DNA from: Candidatus Frankia alpina | GTDB taxonomy: Bacteria > Actinomycetota > Actinomycetes > Frankiales > Frankiaceae | Length of the DNA stretch: 48,508 nucleotides | Assembly: GCF_902806485.1 (NCBI RefSeq) | Contig: NZ_CADCWT010000009.1 | Span: forward strand, 1-48,508 | Direction: 5' to 3' | Shown: one piece after another, positions 30,301-42,300 of the stretch | How positions within the stretch are numbered: the stretch's first letter is position 1 | How the letters are laid out: each line of letters begins with the position of its first letter | Notes under the pieces: generated by a model | Database searches by the model: none | What the model was told of the DNA's origin: nothing | What the model saw: the letters and a program-made list of their open reading frames with translations, nothing else | Position numbers and translations under genes: made by a program

Positions 30301-33300
30301 CGCGGCAAGTGTCCTGCCCCGTGCCCTGGTGCCGGCGGCTTTCGTGACGTTGCCCGCGCTGCCCACCACCCCCGCCGGCAAGCTCGACCGTCGGGCGCTG
30401 CCCGCGCCCGACTTCGCCGCCGCCACCCGGCCCGGCCGGGCCCCGGCGACCCGGGCCGAGACGGTTCTGCGGGACGTGTTCGCCGAGGTGCTCGGCCAGC
30501 CGGGCGTCGGCGTCGACGACTCGTTCTTCCACCTCGGCGGCGACAGCATCCTGGCCTTCGCCGTGGTCACCCGGGCGGCCGCCGCCGGGGTCACCGTCGC
30601 GCTGGCCGATGTGTTCGCCAGCCCGACCGTCGCCGGCCTGGCCGCCGCCGCACAGGTGGCCGCGACCGCGCAGCCCGCCGTCGAACTGCCCGTCGACCCG
30701 GAGGACCTGGCACGCTGGCGGGCCCGGCTGCCGGCGCTGCACGAGGTGTGGCCGCTGTCGCCGGCGCAGGCGGGGCTGCTGTTCCACCGGCTGCTCGACG
30801 GCGACGACACGCCCGACATCTATGTCATCCAGTTCGTCCTGGACCTCGCGGGGGAGAAGCTCGAACCCGAGCGCCTGCGGGCGGCGTCACGGGCCCTGAT
30901 CGCCTGGCACGCCGTCCTGCGTGCCGCCGTCCTGTCCGACGGCCGCGAGCCGGCCCAGGTGATCCTGCCCGTGGTCGAGCCGCCGTGGACCATCGTCGGC
31001 CTGTCCGCCTGGCCGGCCGCCGAGGCGGCGGCCGAGACGAGCCGACTGGTCGAGGCCGACCGGGCCGTGCGGTTCGACCTGGCGGCCCCACCGCTCATCC
31101 GGTTCCTGTGGATCCGCACCGGGGCGAACAGCGCCCGGCTGGCGGTCTGTGCCCATCACATCGTCGTCGACGGCTGGTCGCTGCCGCTGGTGCTGCGTGA
31201 GCTGTTCACCCTGGCAGCCGGCGCCGACGCCGACGTGGCTGCGTCGCGGCTGCCCGCCGTCCGCCCGTACGCGGACCATCTGCGCTGGCTGCGGACCCGG
31301 GACTCCGACGCGGCGCGGGCGGCCTGGCGGGCGGAACTCGCCGGCGTCGAGGGTCCGACCCTGCTCGCCGGCGGCGGGCACCGGATCTCGTCGGCGGCGG
31401 GAGCGGCGGGGACGGTTGGAGCCGGCCGGCCGGCCGGCGCGGCCGCCGTCGACCGGGAGGTCGGCCCGGCGCTGACGGCCCGGCTGGCCGCGTTCGGCCG
31501 CGAGCGCGGTGTGACGCTGAGTACCGTCCTGCGGGCGGCCCACGCGGTGCTGCTCGCCCGGGCAGTCGGCCGCGACGACGTGGTCTTCGGCACCGTGACG
31601 TCCGGCCGGTCGCCGGAGCTGCCCGGGGTCGATTCCATGATCGGCATGTTCGTCACCACCGTGCCTGTCCGTGTCACGGTGCGCGCCGACGGCACGTTCG
31701 TCGAGCTGGCGGCGGCGGTCCAGGCCGCCCAGGGCGCGCTGTTCGCCCATCATCACCTCGGCCTCGCCGAGATCCAGGCGCTGGCCGGCGGCGGGGACCT
31801 GTTCGACACGCTGCTCGTCGTCGAGTCCTACCCGTTCGACACCTCGGCGCTGATCCCCCCGGGTGGGCCCCGCCTGGTCGGCATCGACGGACACGACGCC
31901 ACCAACTACGCGCTCACCATCCGGGTGATCCCCGGCGAGCGGCTGCGGCTGACCTTCGGCTACCAGCGTGACGTCCTCGACGACGCGACCGTCGCGGGCC
32001 TCGCCGACCGCCTGCTCGCCCTGCTGGCGCAGATCGCCGCCGACCCGGACCGGCCCGTCGGTGCCCTCGACGCCGTGCCCGTGGCCGAGCGCGAGCGGGC
32101 CGACCTCCAGCCCGCCCCCCAAGCCGCCTACGCCGTCGATGCCGCCTACGCCGTCGATGCCGCCTACGCCGTCGATGCGGTCAGCGCGGGCGACTCCGTC
32201 GGCGTGCCGGGCACCCTGCCCGAGCTGTTCGAGGCGCAGGTCCGCCGCGCGCCGTCGGCGGTGGCGCTGCGCTGGCGTGACGTCGAGCTCACCTATGCCG
32301 AGCTCGACGCGCGGGCCAACCAGCTCGCGCGCCTGCTCGCCCGGCGCGGGGTGGGGCCGGAGTCGCTCGTGGCGGTCGCGCTGCCCCGATCGGCCGACCT
32401 CGTCGTCGCCCTGCTCGCCGTGCAGAAGGCCGGCGGCGCCTGCCTGCCCGTCGATCCGACGTACCCGGCGGAGCGGATCGCGTTCATGCTGCGCGACGCG
32501 GCGCCGGTGCGCGCGGTGACGACCGTCGCCGGCCGCGCGACGCTGCCCGCGGGCGTCGGGGTGCCGCTGATCGCGCTGGACGACCCGCTGGTCGTCGCCG
32601 CGCTGGCCGACCAGCCGCCCACGGCGCCGGACCCGGACGGCCGGGCGCGCCCGGACAACCTCGCCTACGTCATCTACGCCTCCGGCTCGACCGGCCGGCC
32701 CAAGGGCACCGGAGTCCCGCACCGCAACGTGGTGCGCCTGTTCGACGACACCCGGTCCTGGTTCCGGTTCGACGCCACCGACGTCTGGACGCTGTTCCAC
32801 TCGGCGTCGTTCGACTTCTCCGTCTGGGAGCTGTGGGGTCCGCTGCTGCACGGCGGCCGGCTCGTCGTCGTCGACCACGAGGTCTCCCGTTCGCCGGAGC
32901 AGTTCCGCGAGCTGCTGGCCCGGGAGTCCGTCACCGTCCTCAACCAGACCCCGTCCGCGTTCGGCGCGCGACCGGGACGGCGGCCCGTCCGACCTCGACC
33001 TCCGGTTGGTGATCTTCGGCGGTGAGGCGCTGGACACCGGCCGGCTGACCGGGTGGTACGAGCGGCACCCCGACGACGCGCCGCGGCTGGTCAACATGTA
33101 CGGGATTACCGAGACCAGGGTGCATGTCACCTACCTGCCGCTGGACCGGGCCGCCGCCGCGGGCGCCGCCGCCGCCGACGGCGCGGGCGCGGGCGCGGGC
33201 CGCGGGACGATCGGCGAGCCGATCCCCGGCCTGCGCACCCGACTGCTCGACCGTCACCTCACCCCGGTGCCACCCGGGATGCCGGGGGAGATCTACGTCA

Positions 33301-36300
33301 GCGGCGCCCAGCTCGCCCGCGGCTACCTGGGTCGCCCTGGTCTGACCGCCACCCGCTTCGTCGCCGACCCCTACGGCGACCTCGGTGACCGGATGTACCG
33401 CACGGGCGACCTGGCCCGGGTCGCCGCCGACGGCTCGCTGGAATACCTTGGCCGGGCCGACGACCAGGTCAAGATCCGAGGCTTCCGGATCGAGCCGGGT
33501 GAAATCGAGGCGGTCCTGGCCGCCGACCCGACGGTGCGCCACGCCGTCGTCATCGCCCGCGCGGACGACGCCGGCCGGCAGCGGCTCGTCGCCTACATCG
33601 TCCCGAGCGGGTCCGGCGTCGACGGGCCGGCGCTGCGCGCCCGGGTCGCGGCGGCGCTGCCCGACTTCATGGTCCCTGCGGCGGTCGTCGTGCTGGAGGC
33701 GCTGCCGCTAACCGGGAACGGCAAGCTCGACCGGGCCGCGCTGCCCGCCCCCGACCTCGGCGTCTCGATGTCGGCCCGGACCGGCCGCACGGACCTCGAA
33801 CGCGTGCTGTGCGCGGTGTTCGCCGTCGTGCTGGGGGTCGACCGGGTCGGCATCGACGACGACTTCCTCGCCCTCGGCGGCGACAGCATCATCGCGATTC
33901 AGCTCGTCAACCGGGCCCGCCGGGAAGGCGTCCGGGTCACCCCGCGCGAGGTCTTCGTCCAGCGGACACCGGCCGCGCTCGCGGCCCTCGTCGCCGCCCG
34001 CGCCGACCCCCAGCCGGTACCGGCTGACGCTGCGGTCGCGACCACCTCGGCCATCCCGGGCACGGCGGGCGTCGGGGTGCTGGCCCCGCTGCCGATCGTC
34101 GCCCGACTCGCCGAGTGGGGTGGCCAGATCCGGCGCTTCAACCAGGCGTTCCTCGCCCGCACGCCGGCCGGCGTCGACGAGGCGAGCCTGCGGGCGGCGC
34201 TGGCCGCGGTCCTCGCGCACCACGACGGCCTGCGCGCCCGCCTGCTGCGTCCCGCCCCGCAGGTGTGGCTGCTCCAGCTCGACCCGGCCGACCCGGCCGA
34301 CGCCGAGCTGCTCGTCCGCATCGACGTCGCCGGGCTCGACCCGGCGGCACTGCGCGCGGTGATCGCGGCCGCGTCGGGTTCGGCGGCCGGTCACCTCGAC
34401 CCCGACGCCGGGGCCATGCTCCGCGCGGTCTGGCTCGACGCCGGCCCGACCGAGCCGGGCCGGCTGGTGATCGTGGCCCACCACCTCGTCGTGGACGGCG
34501 TGTCGTGGCGGATCCTGCTGGCCGACCTCGCCGACGCGCACGTGGCGGTGCGCGCCGGGCGCCGGCCCGTCCTCGACCCGGTCGGCACCTCGCTGCGCGC
34601 CTTCAGCCGGGTCTTCGGGGAACGTGCCGCCGACCCCGCCCGGCTCGGCGAGCTGAGTCACTGGCTGGAGACCCTCGGGCCGGGCGGGCGCCCGTTCGCC
34701 GAGCCGCCCCGCCCGCTCGCCGACCCCACAGCGGCCCCGCTCGGGCCGGCCGCCGTCGGCACGGTCGCCGACACCGGGCGCCTGCGCGTCGAGTTGCCGG
34801 CCATGACCACGACGGCCCTGCTCACCGGCGTGCCGGCCGCGACCGGCGCCGAGATCACCGACGTGCTGCTCGCGGGCCTGCGTCACGCCATCCCGCCGCG
34901 GCCGGCCACCGGCAGCGCCGACAGCGACCTTCTCGTCGACCTGGAGCGGCACGGGCGGGAGGAGATCGTTCCCGGGGTCGACCTCGCCCGGACGGTCGGC
35001 TGGTTCACCAGCATCGCCCCGGTGCGGCTCGCCCCGCCCCGGGCGCGGCCGCGGGCGACGCTGCCCGACGTCACGGCCGCGCTGCGCGCGACGCCCGAGG
35101 GCGGCATCGGCTTCGGCATGCTGCGCCACGCCAATCCGCTGACCGGTCCCGTCCTCGCCCGCGCCGGGCAGCCCCAGGTGCTGTTCAACTATCTGGGCCG
35201 GTTCGGCGCCGACCGGCGCGCCGACTGGGGTCCGGCCGACGAGTTCGACGCGCTCGCCGCCGAACCGGACCCCGGCCTCGGCGTCGGATACCCGCTGACC
35301 GTCGACGTCGTCAGCGTCGAATCCGCCGACGGCCCGCGGCTGCGCGCCACCTTCACCTACCTGACGGCCACGATGTCGGCGGACGAGGCCGCCCGCATCG
35401 CCGAGGCGTTCCTTGACGCCCTGCGGGACCTGGTCGCCGACACGCTCCCGCCCGCGGCACCGCCGGCACCCCGGCCGCCGGCCGAACTGCTCACGCTGTC
35501 GGCCGCCGAGACGGACCTGATCGCCCGAGCCTTTCCGGCGCCGGTCGAGGAGGTCTGGCCGCTCTCTCCGTTGCAGGAGGGCCTGCACTTCCATTCGGTG
35601 CTCGACCGGAGCAGCGACGCCTACACCGCCCAGTTCTCCCTGGATTTCGGCCATCGGCTCGATGCCGACCAGCTGCGGCGGGCCACCGTGACCCTGATGG
35701 CCCGCAACCCGACGCTGCGCGCCGGTTTCCTCAGCGACGGCCTGTACCGGCCGGTGCAGCTCATCGCGGTTGAACTGGCCGCGCCGGTCGAGGAGATCGA
35801 CCTGACCGCGCTGGCCGAGCCGCAGCGCACGGCCCGCGCCGAGCGGATCGCGGCCGACGAGCGGGGGGCGTCCCTTCGACCTCGCCCACCCCCCGCTGTT
35901 CCGCCTGCTCCTTATCCACCTGGCCGACGGCCACGACCGGCTCGTCATCAACCGGCAGGTGCTGCTGTGGGACGGCTGGTCGGGTGCGCTCGTCGTCGAG
36001 GGGCTGCTCGGGCTGTACGCCGCCGACGGCGAGGACGCCGCCCCGGCGGCGGCCGGCTCGTTCCGGGACTACCTGCTCTGGCTGCGCGAGTGGGACACCG
36101 CCGCGGCGGTGCAGGCCTGGCGCTCGGCGCTGGCCGGTCTCGACGGCCCGACGCTGGTGGTGCCGGCCGCGCGGGGACTGCCGCCGGTCGCGCCGGCGCG
36201 GATCACCGTCGAGCTGCCCGAGGCCACGGCGAGCGCGCTGCGGGCGGCCTCCCGGGCCCACGGTGTCACCCTGAACACGATCTTCAACGCCGCGCTGGCG

Positions 36301-39300
36301 CTGGTGCTGGCGGCCACGACCGGTTCGGACGACGTCGTGTTCGGCACGACCGTCGCCGGCCGCCCGACCGAGCTCGACGGGATGGACGAGGTCATCGGCC
36401 TGTTCCTGAACACCGTCTCCGTCCGGGTCCGCCTCGACCCGCGGGAGACGGTCGGGGAGCTGCTGCGCCGCGTCGCCGCCGACCGCCTCGACCTGCTCGA
36501 CCACGAGTACCTCGGGCTCGGCGAGATCCAGCGGGCACCCGGTGCTGTTCGACACGCTCTACGTCCTGCAGAACTTCATCGACGAGGTGGCGAACGACCA
36601 GACCAGCGCCCGCCATGGGATCATCGGCGGCAGCAGCCTCGACCACACCCACTATCCGCTGACGTTCGTGCTGTTCCCCGGTGCGCGGATCACCGTCCGC
36701 CTGGAGCACCGCCCGGACGTCGTCGCGCCGGGCTTGGCCGAGGGGCTGTTCGCCCGGCTCCTGGCCATGGTCGGCTCGCTGGTCGCCCACCTCGACGCGC
36801 CGGTGGGCTCCCTTGACCCGCTGCTGCCGGCCGAGCGGGCGCGGCTGGACCGGGTGGCGTCCCCGCCGCTGCCGATCGGCACGGACAGCATCGCCGACCT
36901 GCTCGCCGCGCGGGCCGCGCGCAGCGGCGAGTCGGTCGCGCTGGTCCTCGGCGAGCAGCGGCTGACCTACCGCGACCTCGACGCCTGGGTGAACCGCCTG
37001 GCGCGGCTGCTGATCGCCCGCGGCGCCGGCCCGGAGACGGCGGTGGCGCTCGGCCTCGGCCGGACGGTCGACATGGTCGTCGCGCTGTTCGCCGTTCTGC
37101 GCACCGGCGTCGCCTACCTGCCGCTCGAGCTGGATCATCCGCCGGCACGGCTGATGGAGATGGTGGCCGACGCAGGGGCCGCGTTGCTGGTCACGACCCG
37201 GGCGACCGGCCGCTACCTGGCCGCGGGCTCGCAGGCGCCTGGTACGCCCGACACGCCTGGCACATCGGGGGCCCTCGGCGGCCCGACCTGGCTCGCGCTG
37301 GACACCGACGCCGTCGTCGCTGAGCTGGCCGCGACCCCGGCCGGCCCGCTGACGGACGCGGAGCTCGGCGTCTTCGCCCGCGACCGCGCGGACCGCCTCG
37401 ACCACCCGGCGTACGTGATCTACACGTCGGGTTCGGCCGGGCGGCCCAAGGGCGTCGTCACGCCCTACCGCGGGCTGACGAACATGTGGCTCAACCACCG
37501 GGACGAGATCTTCACCCCGACGGTGGCGGCGGCCGGGGGCCGACGGCTGCGGATCGCGCACACCGTCTCCTTCGCCTTCGACATGTCGTGGGAGGAACTG
37601 CTCTGGCTCGTCGAGGGCCACGAGGTGCACGTCTGCGACGAGAACCTCCGCCGGGACACCGAGGGGCTTGTCGCCTACTGCGACCGCCACCGGATCGACG
37701 TCGTCAACGTCACCCCGACCTACGCGGCCCACCTGTTCGAGGCCGGGCCCGACCCCGACGGCGACCCCGGGGAGGGGCACCGGCACCGGCCGGCCCTGGT
37801 CATGCTGGGCGGCGAGGCCGTGCCCGACTCCCTCTGGACCCGGCTGCGGACCACCGACGCCACCGCCGGCTACAACCTGTACGGGCCGACCGAGTACACG
37901 ATCAACACCCTCGGCGCCGCGACGGCCGACAGCCCGACCCCGACCGTCGGGCGGCCGATCCGCAACACCTCCGTCCACGTGCTCGACCGCTGGTTGCGCC
38001 CGGTCCCGGACGGAGTGGCCGGCGAGCTGTACATCTCCGGCGACGGCCTGGCCCGCGGCTACCTCGACCAGCCGGGCCTGACCGCGACCCGCTTCGTCGC
38101 CGACCCGCTGAGTCCCGGCGGGCGGATGTACCGCACCGGCGACCTGGTGATCCGCCGGCCCGACGACGGCAACCTCGACTTCCTCGGCCGCACCGACGAC
38201 CAGGTCAAGATCCGCGGCCATCGGATCGAGCTCGGCGAGGTCACCGCCGCCCTCGACGGGCACGAGGCGGTCAGCCAGTCCGCCGTGATCGCGGCGGCGG
38301 ACCCCACGACGCCGGGCGCGAAGCGGCTCGTCGCCTACGTCGTGCCGGCCGAGCCCTCGGCCGCCGAGGTCGCTGCCACCGAGTCCGAGCAGGTCGGCGA
38401 GTGGCGTCAGATCTACAGCGACGAGTACGAGCGGATTCCGACCGCCGCGCTCGTCGAGGACTTCGCCGGCTGGGACTCCAGCTACGACGGGCAGCCGATC
38501 CCGCTGGAGCACATGCGCCAGTGGCGGGCGGCCACCGTCGACCGGGTCCGGGCGCTCGCGCCCCGCCGCGTGCTGGAGATCGGCGTCGGCACCGGCCTGC
38601 TGCTCGGCCCGCTCGCGCCGGAGTGCGAGGCGTACTGGGGGAGCGACTTCGCCGCCCCGGTCATCGCGAAGCTGCGCGCAGAGCTCGCCACCGACCCGGC
38701 GCGCTTCGGCCGGGTCGAGCTGCGCCACCAACCGGCCCACGTCATCGACGGGCTGCCCACCGGCTACTTCGACACGATCGTCATCAACTCGGTGATCCAG
38801 TACTTCCCGAGCGCCGACTACCTGCGCACGGTGCTGCTCGGCGCGCTCGACCTGCTGGTCCCGGGCGGATCGCTGCTCGTCGGCGACGTCCGTGACCTGG
38901 GCCGGCTGCGAGTGTTCCACACCGCGATCGAGCTCGCCCGGTCCGGTGCCGGTGCCGGTGCCGACCCGGCCCGGCTCGCGGCGGCCGTCGACCGGCGCCT
39001 GCTGTTGGAGAAGGAACTCGTCGTCGCGCCCGCGTTCTTCCACGCCCTGGCCGCCGACGCCGGCGCCGAGGTGTGCGTGCGGGTCAAGCGGGGTCGCCAC
39101 CGCAACGAACTCACCCGGCACCGCTACGACGTCGTGCTGCGCCGCGCGTCGGCGGACCGCCCGACCCCGACCTCGACTCCGGCCGGCGCCGGTGCCGATC
39201 TCCGTCTGAGCTGGGGGGCTGATGTACGCAGCCTCGACGAGCTCGGTGCGATCGTCGGCGCCCGCCGGCCGGCCCGGTTGCGCCTGAGCGCCGTCCCCGA

Positions 39301-42300
39301 CGCCCGCATCGCCGCCGAACTCACCGCGGTCGCCGCCGCCAGTGACTCGACAGCCACCCGCGGTGGCTCCATCGCCGCCGGCGGCTCGGCCGCCGGGGCC
39401 GAGGCGCAGGCCGGCACCGTCGAGCCCGAGGACATCTACGCCCTGGCCGACACCCTCGGTTACGAGGCAGCCCTCGCGCCGCGGCCCGACGACCCCGGGC
39501 TGCTCGACGCCGTGCTCGTGCGCGGCTCGGGGACCACGGCACTCCCGGTCGTCGCCCCCGGCGACTTCGGCTTCCGGCCGGGCGACCGGGTGGGCGACCG
39601 GGTGGCGCCCACGAACGACCCGACGGCCGCCCGGGCCGCGGGGGCGCTGGTCACGCGCCTGCGCACTGACCTTTCGGCGGTGCTTGCGGACTACCTGGTG
39701 CCCGGCGGCGTTCGTGCCGCTGCCGGCGATCCCCCGCAACGCCAACGGCAAGCTCGACGTGTCCGCCCTGCCGCCGGCCGAGCCGGTGGCGGCGGCGAGT
39801 TCCGGCCGGGCGCCGGCCACGCGGCTGGAACGCACCCTGGCCGAGCTGTTCGCCGACGTTCTCGGCCTGCCCGAGGTCGGGGCAGAGGACAACTTCTTCG
39901 CCCTGGGCGGCCATTCCCTGCTCGCGACCCGCGTGGTCAGCCGGGCCCGGGGTGCGCTCGAGGTCGACCTGGCCATCCGCGACCTGTTCGACGCACCGAC
40001 GGTGGAGGCGCTGGCGGCACGACTGGCCGACCGCGTCAAGGCCGCGCCAACCGCCGGACGTCCGGCGCTGGTCGCGGGGGAGCGGCCCGAACGGATCCCG
40101 CTCTCGCCGGCGCAGCGTCGGCTGTGGTTCGTCGAGGCGCTGGCCGGCGGGAGCGACGCCTACAACTATCCGATCGCGTTCCGCGTCGGCGCCCGCCTCG
40201 ACGTCGACGCGCTGCGCGCCGCCGTCATCGACCTGCTCGGGCGGCACGAGGTTCTGCGGACGGTCGTCGCCGCCGTCGACGGCCAGCCTTACCAGCGGAT
40301 CCTCGACCCGGCCGCGGTAACGCCCGCCGTCGACGTCGTCGAGTGTGCCCCCGACGAGGTGACCGGTCGGATCACCCAGGTGGCCGCCCGCCCGTTCGAC
40401 CTTGCCGCGCAGGCGCCGCTGCGGCTGACCGTGCTGCGCGGCCCCGATGACGACGTTCTGGTCGTCGTCCTGCACCACATCGCGACCGACGAATGGTCGG
40501 ACCGGCCGTTCCTGCTCGACCTCGACGCGGCCTACGCCGCCCGCCGCGCCGGGCACGCGCCGGAGTGGGCGCCGCTGGCGGTGCAGTACGCCGACTACAC
40601 GCTCTGGCAGCGCGACCTGCTCGGCGATCCGGCCGACGAGGGCAGCCCGGCCGCCCGCCAGCTCGCCTTCTGGCGCGACGCCCTGCGGGGGCTGGCCGAC
40701 GAGATCGTGCTGCCGCTGGACCGGCCGCGCCCCGCCGTCCGCGACGGCGTCTCGGGGCGGGCGGTCCGGGTCCTGCCCGGATCGGTCGCGACCGGGCTGC
40801 GGGCGCTGTGCGCGGCGACCGGGACTTCCATGTCGATGCTCGCCCACGCGGCGATCGCGACCCTGCTGCACCGGTTGGGTTCCGGCGACGACATCCCGAT
40901 CGGCGTGCCCATCTCCGGTCGGACCGACGACGCACTCGAAGGGCTGGTCGGCTTCCTGGTCAACACCCTGGTGATCCGGTCCGACCTGGCCGGTGACCCG
41001 ACGTTCCGGGACCTGCTGGGCCGGACCCGCCGCACGGACCTGGCCGCCTTCGACCACCAGGACCTCCCGTTCTCCGACGTGGTCGCGGCGGTCAACCCGC
41101 GCCGGACGCCGGGGGTCAACCCGCTGTTCCAGGTGATGGCCGGCTACCACCATCTGGCCGACGACGACCGCGAGCTGTTCGGCGGCCCGGTGACCTGGAT
41201 CAACCTCGAGGTCGGGGCGGCCAAGTTCGACCTGGACGTGACGTTCGTCGACCGGGCCGCGCGGGGCGAGATCACCATGCTGGTCGATTTCGCCACCGAC
41301 GTCATCTCCCCGGCCGGCGGCGCCCGGCTGGCCGACCGGCTGCTCCGCCTGCTGGCCGAGATCGTCCGTGACCCCGACGGACCGGTGAACCGGCTGGAGA
41401 TCTCCGACGCCGAGGAGCGGGTGGCCGCCCTGCGCGCGGCCACCGGCCCGCAGCGGGCGCTGCCGGGACCGGGGACGACCGTGGTGGACCTGCTCGCCCG
41501 GGCCGTGGCCGCGAATCCCGACCGGATCGCGCTGGTCACCGCCGGCGGCCGGACGACCTACGCCGAGCTCGCGGGGGAGGTGGACCGGATCGCGGGCCGC
41601 CTGTCCCGGCTGGGCGCCGGCCCGGAAGCGGTGGTGGCGCTCGCCCTGCCCAGGGCGCTGACGGTGCCGGCGATCTTCGGCGTGCTGGCGGCGGGCGCGA
41701 GCTACCTGCCGATCGACGTCGAGCAGCCGGCCGACCGGCTCGCGTTCCTGCTGGCCGACGCGGCCCCGACCGCCGTCCTCACCACCCGGGCCGTCGCCGA
41801 CCGGCTACCGGCCGTCCCCGCGCCCGTCCTACCGCTCGACGATCCGGCGTTCGACGATGCGGACCTCAGCGGTCCGGCCGGTCCCGCGGCCGCTCGGCCG
41901 GACCCGGTCGGCGCGGCCAGCGTGATCTACACCTCGGGGTCGACCGGCATCCCGAAGGCGGTCGTCGGCACCCACCGGGGCCTGGTCAACCTGTTCGCCT
42001 CGCACACGGTCGACCTCATCGCCCCTACCGAGCGCGCCGCTGGCCCCGCCCGGGATCCGCAGCGGGTTCTGCACGCCGCCTCCTTCAGCTTCGACGGATC
42101 GTGGGAGCCGTTGCTGTGGCTGCTGGCCGGGCACGAGGTCCATGTCGTCGACGAGCGGATCGCCCGGGATGCGGCCGCGCTCGTCGAGTACATCGAGCGG
42201 GTCCGCATCGACGTGCTCGACCTGACTCCGACCTACCTCCAGGAGCTGATGAGCCAGGGGTTCCTCCGCGCGGGCGGCCACCGGCCGGGCGTGCTGCTCG

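Larger units (their letters stand above)
27450..30670 (+). other. NRPS module 2: C-A-PCP, Gly-like adenylation code
   Basis: The condensation domain starts [16 protein letters not shown] and has HHIAWDD in place of HHxxxDG; the general-base His pair is intact. The adenylation domain (about 28860-30390) has [21 protein letters not shown] and TPAGKLDRR. Pocket residues read D-P-V-Q-L-G-L-V-W-K, closest to my memory of glycine codes (D-I-L-Q-L-G-L-V/I-W-K), with Pro and Val as differences. The PCP ([12 protein letters not shown]) has its Ser near 30545. This module should accept the salicyl-oxazoline or thiazoline from the fusion protein. Confidence 0.75.

Noticed and set aside
29797..30787. Very long open frames antisense to the NRPS genes
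   Set aside because: In DNA this GC-rich the opposite strand stays open by chance. The translations are Arg/Gly/Asp-rich without domains, while the plus strand has clear NRPS motifs.
34060..35450. Treating this segment as a condensation domain
   Set aside because: HHx[13 protein letters not shown] and the NYLG block are epimerisation-domain features, and the carrier before it is of the GGDSI type.
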